This document shows, piece by piece, positions 54,380 through 64,000 of a DNA stretch of 64,000 nt (within the stretch, counting starts at the first letter, position 1; every line of letters starts with the position of its first letter). The position numbers were made by a program, and so were the translations under genes. The notes beneath the pieces were generated by a model. The model was not told the DNA's origin and searched no databases. It saw only the letters and a program-made list of their open reading frames with translations. Origin of the DNA: Moniliella sp. 'wahieum' (lineage: Eukaryota; Basidiomycota; Moniliellomycetes; Moniliellales; Moniliellaceae); the NCBI GenBank assembly GCA_003971905.1, contig RSEE01000009.1:558001-622000 (forward strand), in the 5' to 3' direction.

Positions 54380-56634
54380 TTATACAATGCCGGCGCAGCC
54401 AACCCACACCGATCGCTGGCCCTCCCGCTTCTCACCGCCAAGCGTCCGCAACACCCCCATCCACACCTCCGCCTCACGCACGCGACCCGCCCGGCGATGG
54501 CGCCGGTCGCCGCCTCCGCGCCGCCTCCTCCTCGCCTGTCCCGTCCGAGTCGGGCGACGGCCGTTTGCGGCCTCTGGGCCCGGCGACGGGCCATGCACAG
54601 GCTCTGCCGTCTCCGCCTCCGCCTCCACACCGTCCCCCTCACGTCCCCGCCCATCCCCATCCACAGATGCAGATGCAGATACAGATACCGAACCCGAGCC
54701 CGACGCCGGGACCAAGAGTGGCAAGGGCGAGCCCATGGACGGAGCAAGGGGGGGAGCACGCGGCTCGCGTGGCAACCGTTCCGAAATGCCAGGACGACGG
54801 TCGGAATGGACATCATGCACATGCACAGCGTCCTGGCTCCGATCCTCATTCGAAGTGCCTTCCCCTTCCGCCACGTTCACGTTCACGTTCACGTTCACGT
54901 TCACAGTCATATCGGCATTCATGTCGACGTTCCTATTCCTCTCTTCGTCACGTGCGGGCGGGGGGGAGAAAGGCAGCGGCGCGTGAGTAGGTGGCAGCGT
55001 AGGTGGCACGGCAGAACGGATCGAGTCGGCAGAGTCGGTAGAGGGGAGAGGGTGTGCAGAGGGGATAGAGTGGATAGGGTGGATAGGACGGGGAGAGTGG
55101 GTGGGGACGTTAATGGAAGGAGGAGGAAGCACGGGCACAGGTGCAGGCGCAGATGCAGACGAATGCGCAGCTCCCTCTCGCGTGGGGCGGGGGAAGGAAG
55201 CCTCCACCTCGCTCGAGATCGAAGAGCGTACAGAACCAGAATCAACGGCGGCAACGTCGTTTGTAGCAGAACCACCGGCATCCTCAGCAACAACGGAGGC
55301 GCCGTTCACACCTACCACACCAGCATCGCCTGCCACAATCACTACCAGCACCATCCTCCGGCCCTGCACCAGGCCGTACGTCCCCCTCGGATGCAGGGGG
55401 CACGACGGCGCCTTCGGGGTCGAGCTGCAGGGCGCGGGAGCGTGTTTGGAGCTGGACACTACTGGTTCGGGCCGCCTCGGCAAACGCGCGGTCCAACTCG
55501 GCGGCTTCCTGGGGATCTTCCACATCCGCTTCCAAGTCGGCGTAGGCGCGGCACATAGGGCACGTAAACGCCGGATGACAGCGGAGCAACAGGGGGCGAA
55601 TGCACTTGTAGTGAAACGCATGCGAGCACGGTGCGAGAAACAACGATTGGCACACCGATACGTTGAAGAGGCAGATGCAGCATTCCGATACTGGGGGGGA
55701 GGTGGCCGGGGAAGAGGAGGAAGTGGAGGTTGAAGTAGAAGTGGACGTGGAAAGGGAAGTGGAAGTGGGGTGGGAGGAAGTGGATGCACCGATCGGAGCA
55801 GCCGTTGTAGTTGCACCAGCGGCAGCCGACGCGCCAGGCAGAGCGTCCCCCTCGTAACTGGCTTGGCAACGCTGGTGGCATCATCGGGTTCAGCGTCGTC
55901 GGGATCGTTTCTGGGCTCGTCTCTGGTTCGGCCGGCCGACTGGAGCGTGCGCAGTTGTCGCAAGGCAGCCATGTTGAACTCGTTGGGACGATGTTGCCAG
56001 GAGCGATTGAGTTCGACACGCATCAAGACAGCACGATAGTTCTGTTCGGTGCGCGACTGGTAATCCACCCCGAGCTGAATACAGTCGCCATCGCGAATTT
56101 GGATCGGGGGCGAAGTATGGCCTGGCTCGGCAAGCCGGTGGTGGTTGAGAAACGTACCAGAACTCGAACCGGTGTCACGAAGGAAAAATTGCCCCGTCCA
56201 ATCGCACCAGAGATGCGCGTGACTGCGACTGACCACCTTGCTCAAAAACGAAATCCGCTCTTGTCGATCCACCCGCCTTCGCCCCCCTGGCTGGGGATCG
56301 TGCCGCCCCGTGCGCCCGGACGCGGGTGCAATACCGCCGTAGGAGGTGGGCAAACATTCGGCCGGCTACCCCGGTCCGGTCGGTGAAGCGGCCAACGTGA
56401 ATCACTGGCGATGGCTGCACTGGCGAGACGGGGGTCAAGTCGCGCTCGATCGCATCGAACACAGGAGTGCGGCTGCGGGAGATATGGGGGACGAGACGGA
56501 TGCGGTAGGTGGGTGGTGTGGTGGAGGGAGGAGGGTGCTGGCACGGATGCGGGTCGAGGGGGCGGAGGGGACGAGGGGGCAGAGGGGTCGGGCGGGGCGT
56601 GGGGCGTGGGAGCGGCCATGGGGCGGTCAGACAT
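54380..56634 (-). CDS. DMA1: Dma1/Chf-type FHA-RING ubiquitin ligase
   Basis: A mitotic and septin checkpoint E3 ligase in yeasts. The ATG at 56634 (MSDRPMAAPTPHAPP) opens a Pro-rich leader. After a missing base comes YRIRLVPHISRSRTPVFDAIERDL and IHVGRFTDR (56510-56375), typical of Dma1. The FHA core reads FLSKVVSRSHAHLWCDWTGQFFLRDTGSSSGTFLNHHRL and continues to DGDCIQLGVDYQ and VLMRVELNRSWQHRPNEFN (to about 55965), including the phosphothreonine-binding R...SRSH...N residues. The C3H2C3 RING (about 55690-55550) is ECCICLFNVSVCQ, APCSHAFHYKCIRP and FTCPMCRAYADLE, intact in one frame. A long Ser/Pro/Ala-rich tail, much longer than in yeast Dma1, contains an NVNVNVNV tract and ends at 54380. 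Frame changes occur near 56370, 55900 and 55500. Confidence 0.88.
54873..54905 (-). repeat. ACGTTC hexamer repeat (NVNV tract)
   Basis: Five perfect copies of the hexamer encode alternating Asn-Val in the Dma1 tail. Confidence 0.85.
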
Positions 56635-57634
56635 GGGGCAATAGCGACGACGGTAGCGACGGGGGCTAAGGGTGGCGCCAGCGATGGAAATGGGGCGATG
56701 GGGCGAGGGGGCGAGGGGGAGAGAGGGGGCGAGGCGAGGGCGAGGGTGCTGGCGAAGACGACGGCGGTGGGGATGGCAAGGGGGAGGGAGAGGAGGCGGT
56801 GGTGGAAGCGAGCGCTTGGGCCGAGTGGAGAGGCCGCCAGCCAGCTGCGGCCCCCCCCGCCCGCCCACGGAGCTAAGCTAACCCTTCCGCCGCCCCGTTC
56901 CGCCCCGCCCAGCCCCGACTCGGCCGCAGCCGAATTGAACACCAGACGGAAACAAGCATCGAGGTACGACTTGATCTAAGCGCCACCCCTCTCCCCTCCT
57001 CCCGCCACCCGTCCACTGGACCACTGCATCCGACAGCTGCCCTCATCCTGCCCGTCTGCTCGTGTGTGCTCTCATCCGCACCACGACGGTCATTCGCGAC
57101 CCGTGGATCGCAGCCCCTCAACCCTGAGATCTGATATCTGACGTCAGACCATGAACGCATCCGTGCATTGCAAGCCCATAGCGATAGCCAAGTAGCCTCT
57201 CTTCCTGCCGCCCGCCCATCCCACGCAACGTTCACCTCCACGAATCATTCTCGCCCCGGTCCAGTACACGCTTCAGACCAGTATGCTTCAAAGTTACACG
57301 CTTACACGCTTCCAAGCCTCAAGCTTACAAGTTCGGGCGAGACGGGGGCAATGGAATAAATGGCAGGAACACATCACGGCAGAGCTTAGCCGGGCAAGCT
57401 ACGCGCCAAATCTCTCTTCGCAGAACACTTGCACGACTCATCAAAGCGAGATCCTTTCCGTTTCGACACGGAGACCACGCATTTGTCTTGCGACCCTTGC
57501 TGCCGTAGCTGCCTTCTCGTTCCACTCTTCCACTCTTCCTGCCTTCCTTGATCCCCTTTCCTTTGCTCTTGGCTCGATCGCCCCCTCTTGGCTCTTGGAT
57601 CCGTAGCCCCCCTCGTTGGTCTTGGCTCCTACCC
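56635..57634. other. Intergenic / 5' region of the Dma1 gene
   Basis: Minus-strand open frames to about 56942 are Pro/Ala-rich and could be 5'UTR or an N-terminal extension. 57125-57150 (GAGATCTGATATCTGACGTCAGACC) and 57265-57340 (ACACGCTT / AAGCTT / TTACA words) are short-repeat mosaics. No other gene was recognised. Confidence 0.45.
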
Positions 57635-60182
57635 TCATTCTTCCTCTGAATCCACCACCTGGACCCGGCGCGTAGTCCGCGTCCGGCCCGTCGGCCCGCC
57701 CACGCGGCTCCGTCGCGGTCGGGTCGCGGTCGGAGCCAGCCTCGCGGTCGGAAGCGCGGTCAGAGGGAACGTGGGCAGGGGGTGGGGGTGTGCCCCCCGT
57801 GGCGAAGCCGACATGACGTCCGTCGTACCCCCACCGCCTCTTCCTCCTCCTCTTCTCTCCTCCTCCTCATCATCATCATCCTCACTGTCGTCATACTCAG
57901 GCCCATCCGAATCGTTGTCAATGAACCCGCCAAGTTCCCATGAGAATCAGCGTCGCTTGCGTGGTCCGATTCCGAGTCCACCGACTGAGCCGGCGAATGG
58001 GCATGGGAATGGGAACGGGAATGGGAATGGGGACCCGAAGGGGGATACGAACGATACGAAGGACGAGACGAAGGAGGTTGGGGTGGAACAGGGGCCATTC
58101 CGCTCTCCTCTCCCCTCCCGCTCCCGCACTCCCACCCCACTGACACCGGGTCGCAAGCCCGGTAAAACCGAGGGCAAGGACGGCAAGGCGGACGAAGAGG
58201 AGGCAGATGAATTCTGAAGGTCAGCGCCATAAAGGGGCGAGGAGGTCGGATGCCGCGTGCCTGTTCCACCTCGCCAAGGACCCGGGAGAGCGAGTCCAGG
58301 TCCGGTGGGCCAACGACGGTACACCCGGTGCGTTTGTCGCACTTGCGCATCCGGATCATGACCACCACACACGGTCCATTGCTTCCGACACCAAGCCCGA
58401 TGCCGACGAGCGGGAGGAGGGAGCATCCGTGCGGGTCACAAGGTAGCCTTGATCCACCAAGCCCATCATCACATTCACAATCCGGCGGTCGATCTCGGCA
58501 AAGCGAGTGCGCAAGTCAATGGGATCAGGATCTGTCTCGTCGCCGGTATGGTACGAGAGGGGCATGGGGCCGGTCCGGCCGAGAGAGGGCGTGGTCAGGG
58601 ACACGGTGGGTACTGGCAAGGAGGGGTACACGGCGGCATCGGAATCGGAATCGGATGGGGAGTGAGACTCGCTTTCGCCCCCGTCCCACTCGGCGCCCCA
58701 TTCTTCCAGCTCGTTCATGGCCGCCGAGGGGAACTCGGAGGGAAGGTCGTCGCGCGTGTAACGGTGGCCACTGCAAACACGAATTGGGTCAGCAATTCAT
58801 ATACACAAAGACCAAGAAGAAGGACACTGAGGAGGCGAAAGAGGGTACGTACCACCCCTGACAAATCCAATAGTCCACTTCACTGTGGCATCGGGGACAC
58901 CGCCAAATAAAGTCCTGCTCGTCCCAGCTTAGCGGGAGCGAAGCGGCATGGTCTTGAAACAGATCGTAAAACACCCCGACCGGTTTGCCTTGAGCCAGCG
59001 TTTGCGCTGTACGCAATCGCTCGGTCAGCCCGGCCTGCTCGTCCCGCTCCGCTGCGGTGGGGATTCGGGACTCGGTCTGAGCCTCCCCGCCCACGTCTCC
59101 CTGGTCCGACGAGGGCATCGGGTTCGACGTGGATTCTAATTGGGGGGCCGATGTGGGGCCTGATGTGGGATTCGTCGGATTCGAGTTGGGGTTGGGGGAG
59201 GGAGGGACGTGGTCGTGCCGATACCTTGTCCCAAGTTGGGAAGCTCCCTGATTAGGGATTTAACATGACGGGCGTACAACCTGCGCAGCTGGGCTCCTCC
59301 GCTATCAAGGCGTTCGGTGATCGATTTGGGGATCCACAACTCGATCGGTGCATGGGTGGGTGTGGTGCGGCACCGAGGACAGTGCTTGCGTTGGCTCAAG
59401 AGCGATTCGTTACGATTCAAGCTGTGGTGGAACCAGGAGATGAGGCAGCCAAGGCAGAACACGTGGCCACACGGAACCAAGCTGGTGCAAAGAGCGCGTC
59501 AGTTGTTGTTCCTTCCTTTCCGTCCGTCCGTCCAGCACTTGGGGCAGGTGGGTTGGGTTGGACCGACGGACAGGAAGAGGACAACGACCAAGAAGAAGAA
59601 GAAAAGACGTACGTATGAGGCCGCCAGAAAGGGGAGCAGCAGATGCCACACGACATCTTCTTGGATCCCGCCGAGCAGCTGGGTCTCGCATTTGGCCACC
59701 AGAGCGTATGCGTCAGCCTCGGTCGCTAGCGAAGCGTTGCGGGATCGGAGGGTGCGTGTGAGGAAATGATCCTCTATTCCATCAGGCGCAGACACTGGCG
59801 CTGGCACAGGCGCAGGCGCAGGTGCAGACGCACCGTCAGGCGGAAGCCGAGGGACCGCCGACGCCCCCTGCGTCGGTGGGCGCCGAAGCGGCGGGAGGAG
59901 CGGATGGGTCCAAGTTTCGGCGTTTGCGCACAGGCTGGCCCTCGGCGTCTGGGTCAAGGCCAAGAGTGGCATGCGGAAGGGGAGGGGAGGGCGAGGGCAG
60001 CGTGCGGGCGGCGCGCTTGCGTTTTTTGGAGCGCAGCCGCTTCTTGCCTTGCGGTCGGCGTCGGCGGGGGGGCGAGGGGGAGTGGGCGGGGGCGGCGGTG
60101 GTGGAGGCGGAGGCGGAGCCGGAGCCAGAGCCAGAGGGGCGGCGGCGGGCGAGGAGCGCTTGCTCTTGCTCTTGCTGGCCAT
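57635..60182 (-). CDS. RING-finger protein with second zinc ribbon and acidic tail
   Basis: From the ATG at 60182 (MASKSKSKRSSPAAAP) a Pro/Ala-rich leader continues to a segment with ATEADAYALVAKCETQLLGG. The RING is split by an intron: CGICCSPF(W) at about 59640, then LVPCGHVFCLGCLISWFHH...KHCPRC at about 59480-59370. SITERLDSGGAQLRRLYARHVKSLIREL follows. A second C-x2-C...C-x2-C ribbon, FIWRCPRCHSEVDYWICQGC, lies at about 58905-58845 and is interrupted by an intron before GHRYTRDDLPSEFPSAA. A helical region (RTRFAEIDRRIVNVMMGLVDQGYLV, then MRKCDKRTGCTVVGPPDLDSLSRVL) leads to an acidic stretch FIDNDSDGPEYDDSEDDDDEEEE (about 57935). The last frame closes at 57635. Probably a ubiquitin ligase; the family is not named. 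It is divergent from the C2H2 gene, with 283 bp between the starts. Confidence 0.68.
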
Positions 60183-60464
60183 CGTGGTGGAGGGCAGCGG
60201 CATGGCCCCGGGGAACTGGACGTCTGGGCCACCTGGCCCCTGCCACCCGCGCGCCCCTTGCAGGTCCCGTCGGCCGCCGCCCATTCCGTCCATTCCGCCC
60301 AACCCTACGGCGTGGCAGCCGCCCAGGCCAGCCCAAAACATCACCCGTCACGTGCCCACCCAGACACCCGTCACATCACCATCCCCCCCAAAGCAGAAAT
60401 CATACAAAAATAGAAAAAATCAAATAACCCCCCGCCCTCTCTCCCTCCACCGCCTTCGCCCCCC

Positions 60465-63175
60465 ATGGACCCCGCCGAGCCCGACCCCCCGCTCAACCAA
60501 GCCGACATCGACGCCGTCGCCGCCGCATGGCCGCCTCGGGCTGGAGCCTCGACGACCTCGGCGCCCTGGACGACGACGCTGAGGCCGAGCCCGAGGCAGC
60601 CCCCCCTTCCTCCTCCGCCGCCGCCGTGCCTCCGCCGCTTGCCGCCCGCACCACGTCGGGCGCCTCGGATGCTTCCGGTGCTTCGGTGGTCGACGACCAA
60701 CAGGGGAGGAGGAAGAAGAAGCGAGTCATGCCGCCTCTTGGCCCTCTTGTCCGCTGCCACCGCCCCGCCCTCGCCCAAACCCACCGCTCCCCCCAGCTCC
60801 GATCCCGCCCACAACGCTGCCCGCCTTGACGAAGCAGACGGACAGACGCCGTTGGATCCCACGCTGTCCACCCCTTCCATTCCTGCCCCGGCCCCTCCCC
60901 CTCCTCCTGGCGCCGGAGCAGCCCACCCACCCCGCCCCCCCTGGCCTCACCCGCCTCCCCGCCTTCTGCATCGTCGCGCCCTCCCCTCCTGTCGAAGGCG
61001 GAAAACGACGGCGCGGTCGGCCACCCAAGGCGCCCGTGCCGGAATCGACGCAGTTCATTACCACACCCGAGGGCCACGTGATTGGCGAAAGTACCTTCAC
61101 CGCGGCCGGGGTGCACTTGAGTCACAATCGCCCATCCAGCTGGGTTGATGGACGATTGGAGTCATGCCGAGCCGCATCGTACGGCGCCGGGGACGTGATC
61201 TGTCCCTTTCCCGGCTGCGGGAAGTTTTTCCCCAAGAACCGCGCGTACAATTTGAAAGCGCATTTGCGTTGTCATGGCCCTTTTCGGCCGTACAAATGCC
61301 TCGGTGCGAATGGCGTTCACGCGCAAACACGATCTCGACGGCACGCACGCAAACATGTACGTTCCCCCCTTCCTCCTTCTTCGCAATGCTCCCGCCCCAA
61401 CCGATAGAAAGGTTTCTGACTACCACCCCTCCCTCCCCCACTCGCTTTTCCAAAACAAACAAACTTCAGACTGGGGATAAACCGTACCTTGCGAAGTGTG
61501 TTTTGCCTCGTTCCAACGCTCCGACGCGCTACGGCACCATTGGCGTTCGGAACGTGCATGTGGGCTCAGGATTGCCGAGATGGCGCAGGAGGGTACGTTG
61601 GGCCAGCACGCCCATGACTTACTCACCAACGACCCTTTGTTGAGAACCCCTCTGCTCGACGCCCCCGACCACGACCGCCGTGCGCCCGCACCCGCATCCA
61701 CCACCACCACCGCTGCTGCTGCTGCCGCCGCCGCCGCCACCCCAACCCCACTCCCGCCCGGACCCATGTTCCCACTCGGATTTGGACCGGGCCCCGGCAT
61801 GCCTACCTACCTACCTCCCCAGCCCATCAAACGCAAACGCGGTCGACCACGCAAACATGCTGTGCCACCTGTCGCACCGAACGCACCTGTGCCGCCCCCG
61901 TGGTCGATGATGTCGTTCCCCGGGGCCGGGATGGGCGGTGGGATGAGCGGTGGGATGGGAGCGGGCATGCCGCCCATGTTCCCTTACAATCCGTATGGCT
62001 TTTCACCGTTTATGCCGTTTGTCCCGTATGGCTACGGCATGGTTCCTGGGCAAGCGGTCGGACCGCCGGCTGCCACAGGGGTAGCCAGTATCGGCAGTAC
62101 TCGCTCCCGTCCTCGTGGTCGTGCCCACCCGCATTCGCGCTCCCACCTACGATCGCGTTCCACGTCTTCGCGCTCCTCCTCGGGATCGGGATCATCGTCG
62201 GGATCTACATCCGGGTCGGGAACTGCGTCGGGATCGGGGTCGGGATCAGGGTCCGGGTCGGAATCGGGGTCCGGGTCAGGGTCCGAGTCGGAACCCGAGA
62301 CGGATCGGGTGGGTGGGCGCGCTGAACTGGCTCCTGCCACTGAGCGCATGGAGACCAGCCAGGTGACGCAGGCACAGGAGGATACGGGGTTGGGCGCCGC
62401 ACTGCGCCAACTTCAGCGCTTGCAAGATCAATTGGACCGCGAAGAGGCGGTGGGAAAGCCTGCCGCCGCCTCGACCGCTACCCCGCCGCCGCACTCCCCA
62501 CCGTACTCGCACACGGCGCCGCAATCTGTACCTGCACCAGAGCCTGCGCCTGCTTCTGTGCCTGCTTCTGTGCCTGCTTCTGTGCCTGCTTCTGTGCCTG
62601 CTTCTGTGCCTGCATCTGCCCCGGAACCGTACCACCGAACATCGGCGAAGGGGGCGGAAGAGCGTGGGGATGGTACCGTTTCGCCTACGTTGCCCACGTC
62701 GGATCCTTCCCGCATTCCGAGCGAGGAGGGACACGGCAATGAGACCAACGGGGTCGAGGGGGGGTTGGCTTCTGATCCTGCTGCCCCCCGCATGTCGGAT
62801 AAGGATACGGATGCGGATGCTCCAGGGCGGGAGGACCGTGAGTCGGAGCGCAAAGGAGATGCCGCCAAGCTTCCGGCTCCACCCAAGGAACCCCCTGCGA
62901 GCTCTGATGTGGGCTCACATGTGGCCCGACCTGCGGATGAGGGTGCGGATGCAGAGGGGGATGCCGGAGAGGAGATGGAGCTGGGGGATCTGGACGAGGC
63001 GGATCTGGCGCTGCTGTACGCTGCGGCGCAGGAGGTGGAGGTGGAGGAGGTGGCGGCGGCAGAGGCGGTCAAAGAGGCGCAGGAGGCAGAGGTGGCCAAG
63101 ACGAGGGCGAGTGCGGCGCCGAAGCGTGCGGCCGAGGGGAGCGCGGTGGGCGCCAAGCGGCTGCGTGTGGGCTAG
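60465..63175 (+). CDS. C2H2 zinc-finger transcription factor with AT-hooks
   Basis: The ATG at 60465 (MDPAEPDPPLNQADIDAVAAA) continues after a missing base as SGWSLDDLGALDDDAEAEPE. An AT-hook (KRRRGRPPK) lies at about 61002-61028. Three C2H2 fingers follow: CPFPGCGKFFPKNRAYNLKAHLRCH (61203-61275), then FRPYKC with CEMAFTRKHDLD-RHARKH, and, after an intron at 61357-61469, TGDKPYL-CEVCFASFQRSDALRHHW. Finger 2 alone lacks three bases. The spacing resembles Ace2/Swi5-like and related fungal regulators, with linkers of the TGxKPY type. A second AT-hook (KRKRGRPRKH) is at about 61830-61860. The C-terminal half, open from about 61560 to TAG 63173, holds a Gly/Met-rich part, a Gly-Ser repeat, PASV repeats and an acidic helical end with a KRLRVG terminus. 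The target genes are unknown. Confidence 0.8.
62549..62608 (+). repeat. Five tandem copies of a 12 bp unit (PASV repeats)
   Basis: Perfect tandem CCTGCTTCTGTG, in frame, encoding Pro-Ala-Ser-Val repeats in the C2H2 protein. Length variation between strains would be expected. Confidence 0.9.
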
Positions 63176-63474
63176 GAGCAGGCGCTGTCCGAGGCATGAC
63201 TTGCTTGCTTGCTTGCTGGATGTATGGATGTATGAATGATGGAGAGAGCGTCTCTTGCCTTCCCTCTCGCCCGTTGCTGGATGGGATCTGTCGTGTGTAG
63301 ATGAGCTATAGATCGGCTATAGTCCCCGCAAAACGCGCGCGCCCTGCCTCGAACCAGCGGCGGCGCGGGCGGACGCCAGCATCCATCAGCAGCTCACGCG
63401 AGACTAGAAATTGAAACGAGCACCGCCGCCTGGGCGCTTCCCACCACCTCGTCTTCGCGTCCGCTTCTTCCGGC
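63176..63474. other. Intergenic region
   Basis: Short spacer between two plus-strand genes. It holds a CTTGCTTGCTTGCTGGATGTATGGATG repeat at about 63202-63230. No gene seen. Confidence 0.5.
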
Positions 63475-64000
63475 ATGGCGCCCCCCCCCCCCGCCCCACG
63501 CCCCCCCCCCGCCGCCGCCCCCTCCCCACCCCACTCCTGCGCCTGCTCCCTCGCGCCCCGGCTGGTGTACAACAGCCTCATGCTCCTCCACCGCCACCCC
63601 GTCGACGCCCACCCGAAGCGCCCCTCCGCACCGCCCACATCTTCCGCCTGCTCAAGACGTCGGCTACCTGGCCAAGCTCGTGCGCGTGCCCACGCGCGAA
63701 GCGCGTCGCAGCGAGATCCGCCGTGTCCACACCCAGGCTGTTGTGAGCGGCGTGTACAACAGCGCGCTCCTGCCCCCCGCCGTGCTTTCTGCCCAGGCTC
63801 CGCAGCTCGAGCGCGACAGCAGCTTGTACCTCAACGATACTCGGCTGTCTGTGCGCGTCTGTCGGCCGGCAGCTTGGTGGAGATGTGCGAGGCGGTCGTC
63901 TCGGGTCGCATCCGTAACGGCTTTGCCCTCATCCGTCCGCCCGGGCACCACGCCGAGCCCGACCGCTCAATGGGCTTTTGTCTCTTCAACAATGTCGCGA
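63475..64000 (+). CDS. HDA1: Class II (Hda1-type) histone deacetylase, truncated by window end
   Basis: Removes acetyl groups from histone tails using a zinc-dependent arginase/deacetylase fold. The first in-frame ATG is at 63475, followed by a Pro-rich stretch. [19 protein letters not shown] (about 63563-63620), [43 protein letters not shown] and SSLYLND give the N-terminal deacetylase pattern. The last readable part is [50 protein letters not shown]. It contains the catalytic His-His pair in RPPGHHAEP and the GFCLFNNVA motif, both hallmarks of Hda1/HDAC6-type enzymes. Missing bases shift the frame near 63617, 63660 and 63838. The gene runs past position 64000, so the C-terminal half is not seen. 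Confidence 0.88.
   Translation, partial: MAPPPPAPRPPPAAAPSPPHSCACSLAPRLVYNSLMLLHRHPVDAHPKRPSAPPTSSACSRRRLPGQARARAHARSASQRDPPCPHPGCCERRVQQRAPAPRRAFCPGSAARARQQLVPQRYSAVCARLSAGSLVEMCEAVVSGRIRNGFALIRPPGHHAEPDRSMGFCLFNNVA

Noticed and set aside
54497-55558. 353-codon plus-strand frame rich in Arg
   Set aside because: Antisense to the disordered Dma1 tail; Arg-rich, low complexity, no domain.
62549-62608. CRISPR-like regular repeat
   Set aside because: Direct 12 bp repeats without spacers, in frame inside a eukaryotic gene; a coding minisatellite.
62428-63156. 242-codon Ser/Ala-rich minus-strand frame
   Set aside because: Antisense shadow of the C2H2 protein's repetitive C-terminal half.
5280-64000. 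Genome-wide pseudogenisation or programmed frameshifting
   Set aside because: The breaks are single missing bases at non-slippery as well as homopolymer sites, in essential genes, with intact motifs on both sides; sequencing deletions explain them more simply.

Overview
The window is nuclear DNA of a fungus. The evidence is a Zn(II)2Cys6 transcription factor, Gid7, an arrestin-type ART adaptor with a PPxY motif, a Dma1-type FHA-RING ligase, Arv1, Mgs1, a class II (Hda1-type) histone deacetylase, PdxS/Snz, short GT..AG introns (about 55-115 bp) and a tRNA-Ser with a small anticodon-loop intron. Compact genes, few introns and G+C-rich coding DNA fit a basidiomycete yeast or smut-like lineage; I could not settle the taxon from sequence alone.

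Nearly every conserved gene is broken by single-base frame changes without plausible introns, and in every case I could resolve against an invariant motif the change is a missing base, often in a homopolymer. Housekeeping genes (CNOT9/Caf40, MRPL16, Pin1/Ess1, PdxS, PPWD1, Mgs1) are affected, so I read this as unpolished long-read assembly error, not as pseudogenes. CDS entries therefore span the whole gene (first start to last stop, introns and missing bases included).

Layout. 1-5.2 kb: gene-poor, with a degraded non-LTR retrotransposon on the minus strand and a block of short palindromic repeats. 5.3-11.6 kb: Zn2Cys6 regulator, DHA1 drug:H+ antiporter and alpha/beta hydrolase, a possible small functional neighbourhood. 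12.7-22 kb: tail-anchored (Pex26-like?) protein, Gid7, GPI-anchored Ser/Ala-rich protein, SAM methyltransferase. 22.8-30 kb: ART arrestin, a retropepsin-like protein lacking the catalytic Asp, a 2.6 kb AT-richer gap, one unknown gene. 30-41 kb: Smr/DUF1771 protein, Rad51 paralogue, MRPL16, CNOT9, PdxS, PPWD1-type cyclophilin. 41-51 kb: annexin, aldo-keto reductase, mitochondrial coiled-coil protein, Arv1, Pin1, tRNA-Ser, GH5 glucanase. 51-64 kb: Mgs1, Dma1, a second RING protein, a C2H2/AT-hook regulator and a histone deacetylase cut by the window end.

Most genes are unrelated housekeeping functions. Two themes recur: ubiquitin signalling (Gid7, ART, Mgs1 UBZ, Dma1, second RING protein) and DNA repair (Rad51 paralogue, Mgs1). 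The most unusual non-coding feature is that many promoter-side intergenic regions carry mosaics of short palindromic or tandem oligomers (for example TTGAACGTTCAA, GATCGATGATC, GGTCACC, TGAGATC), which no annotated feature explains.
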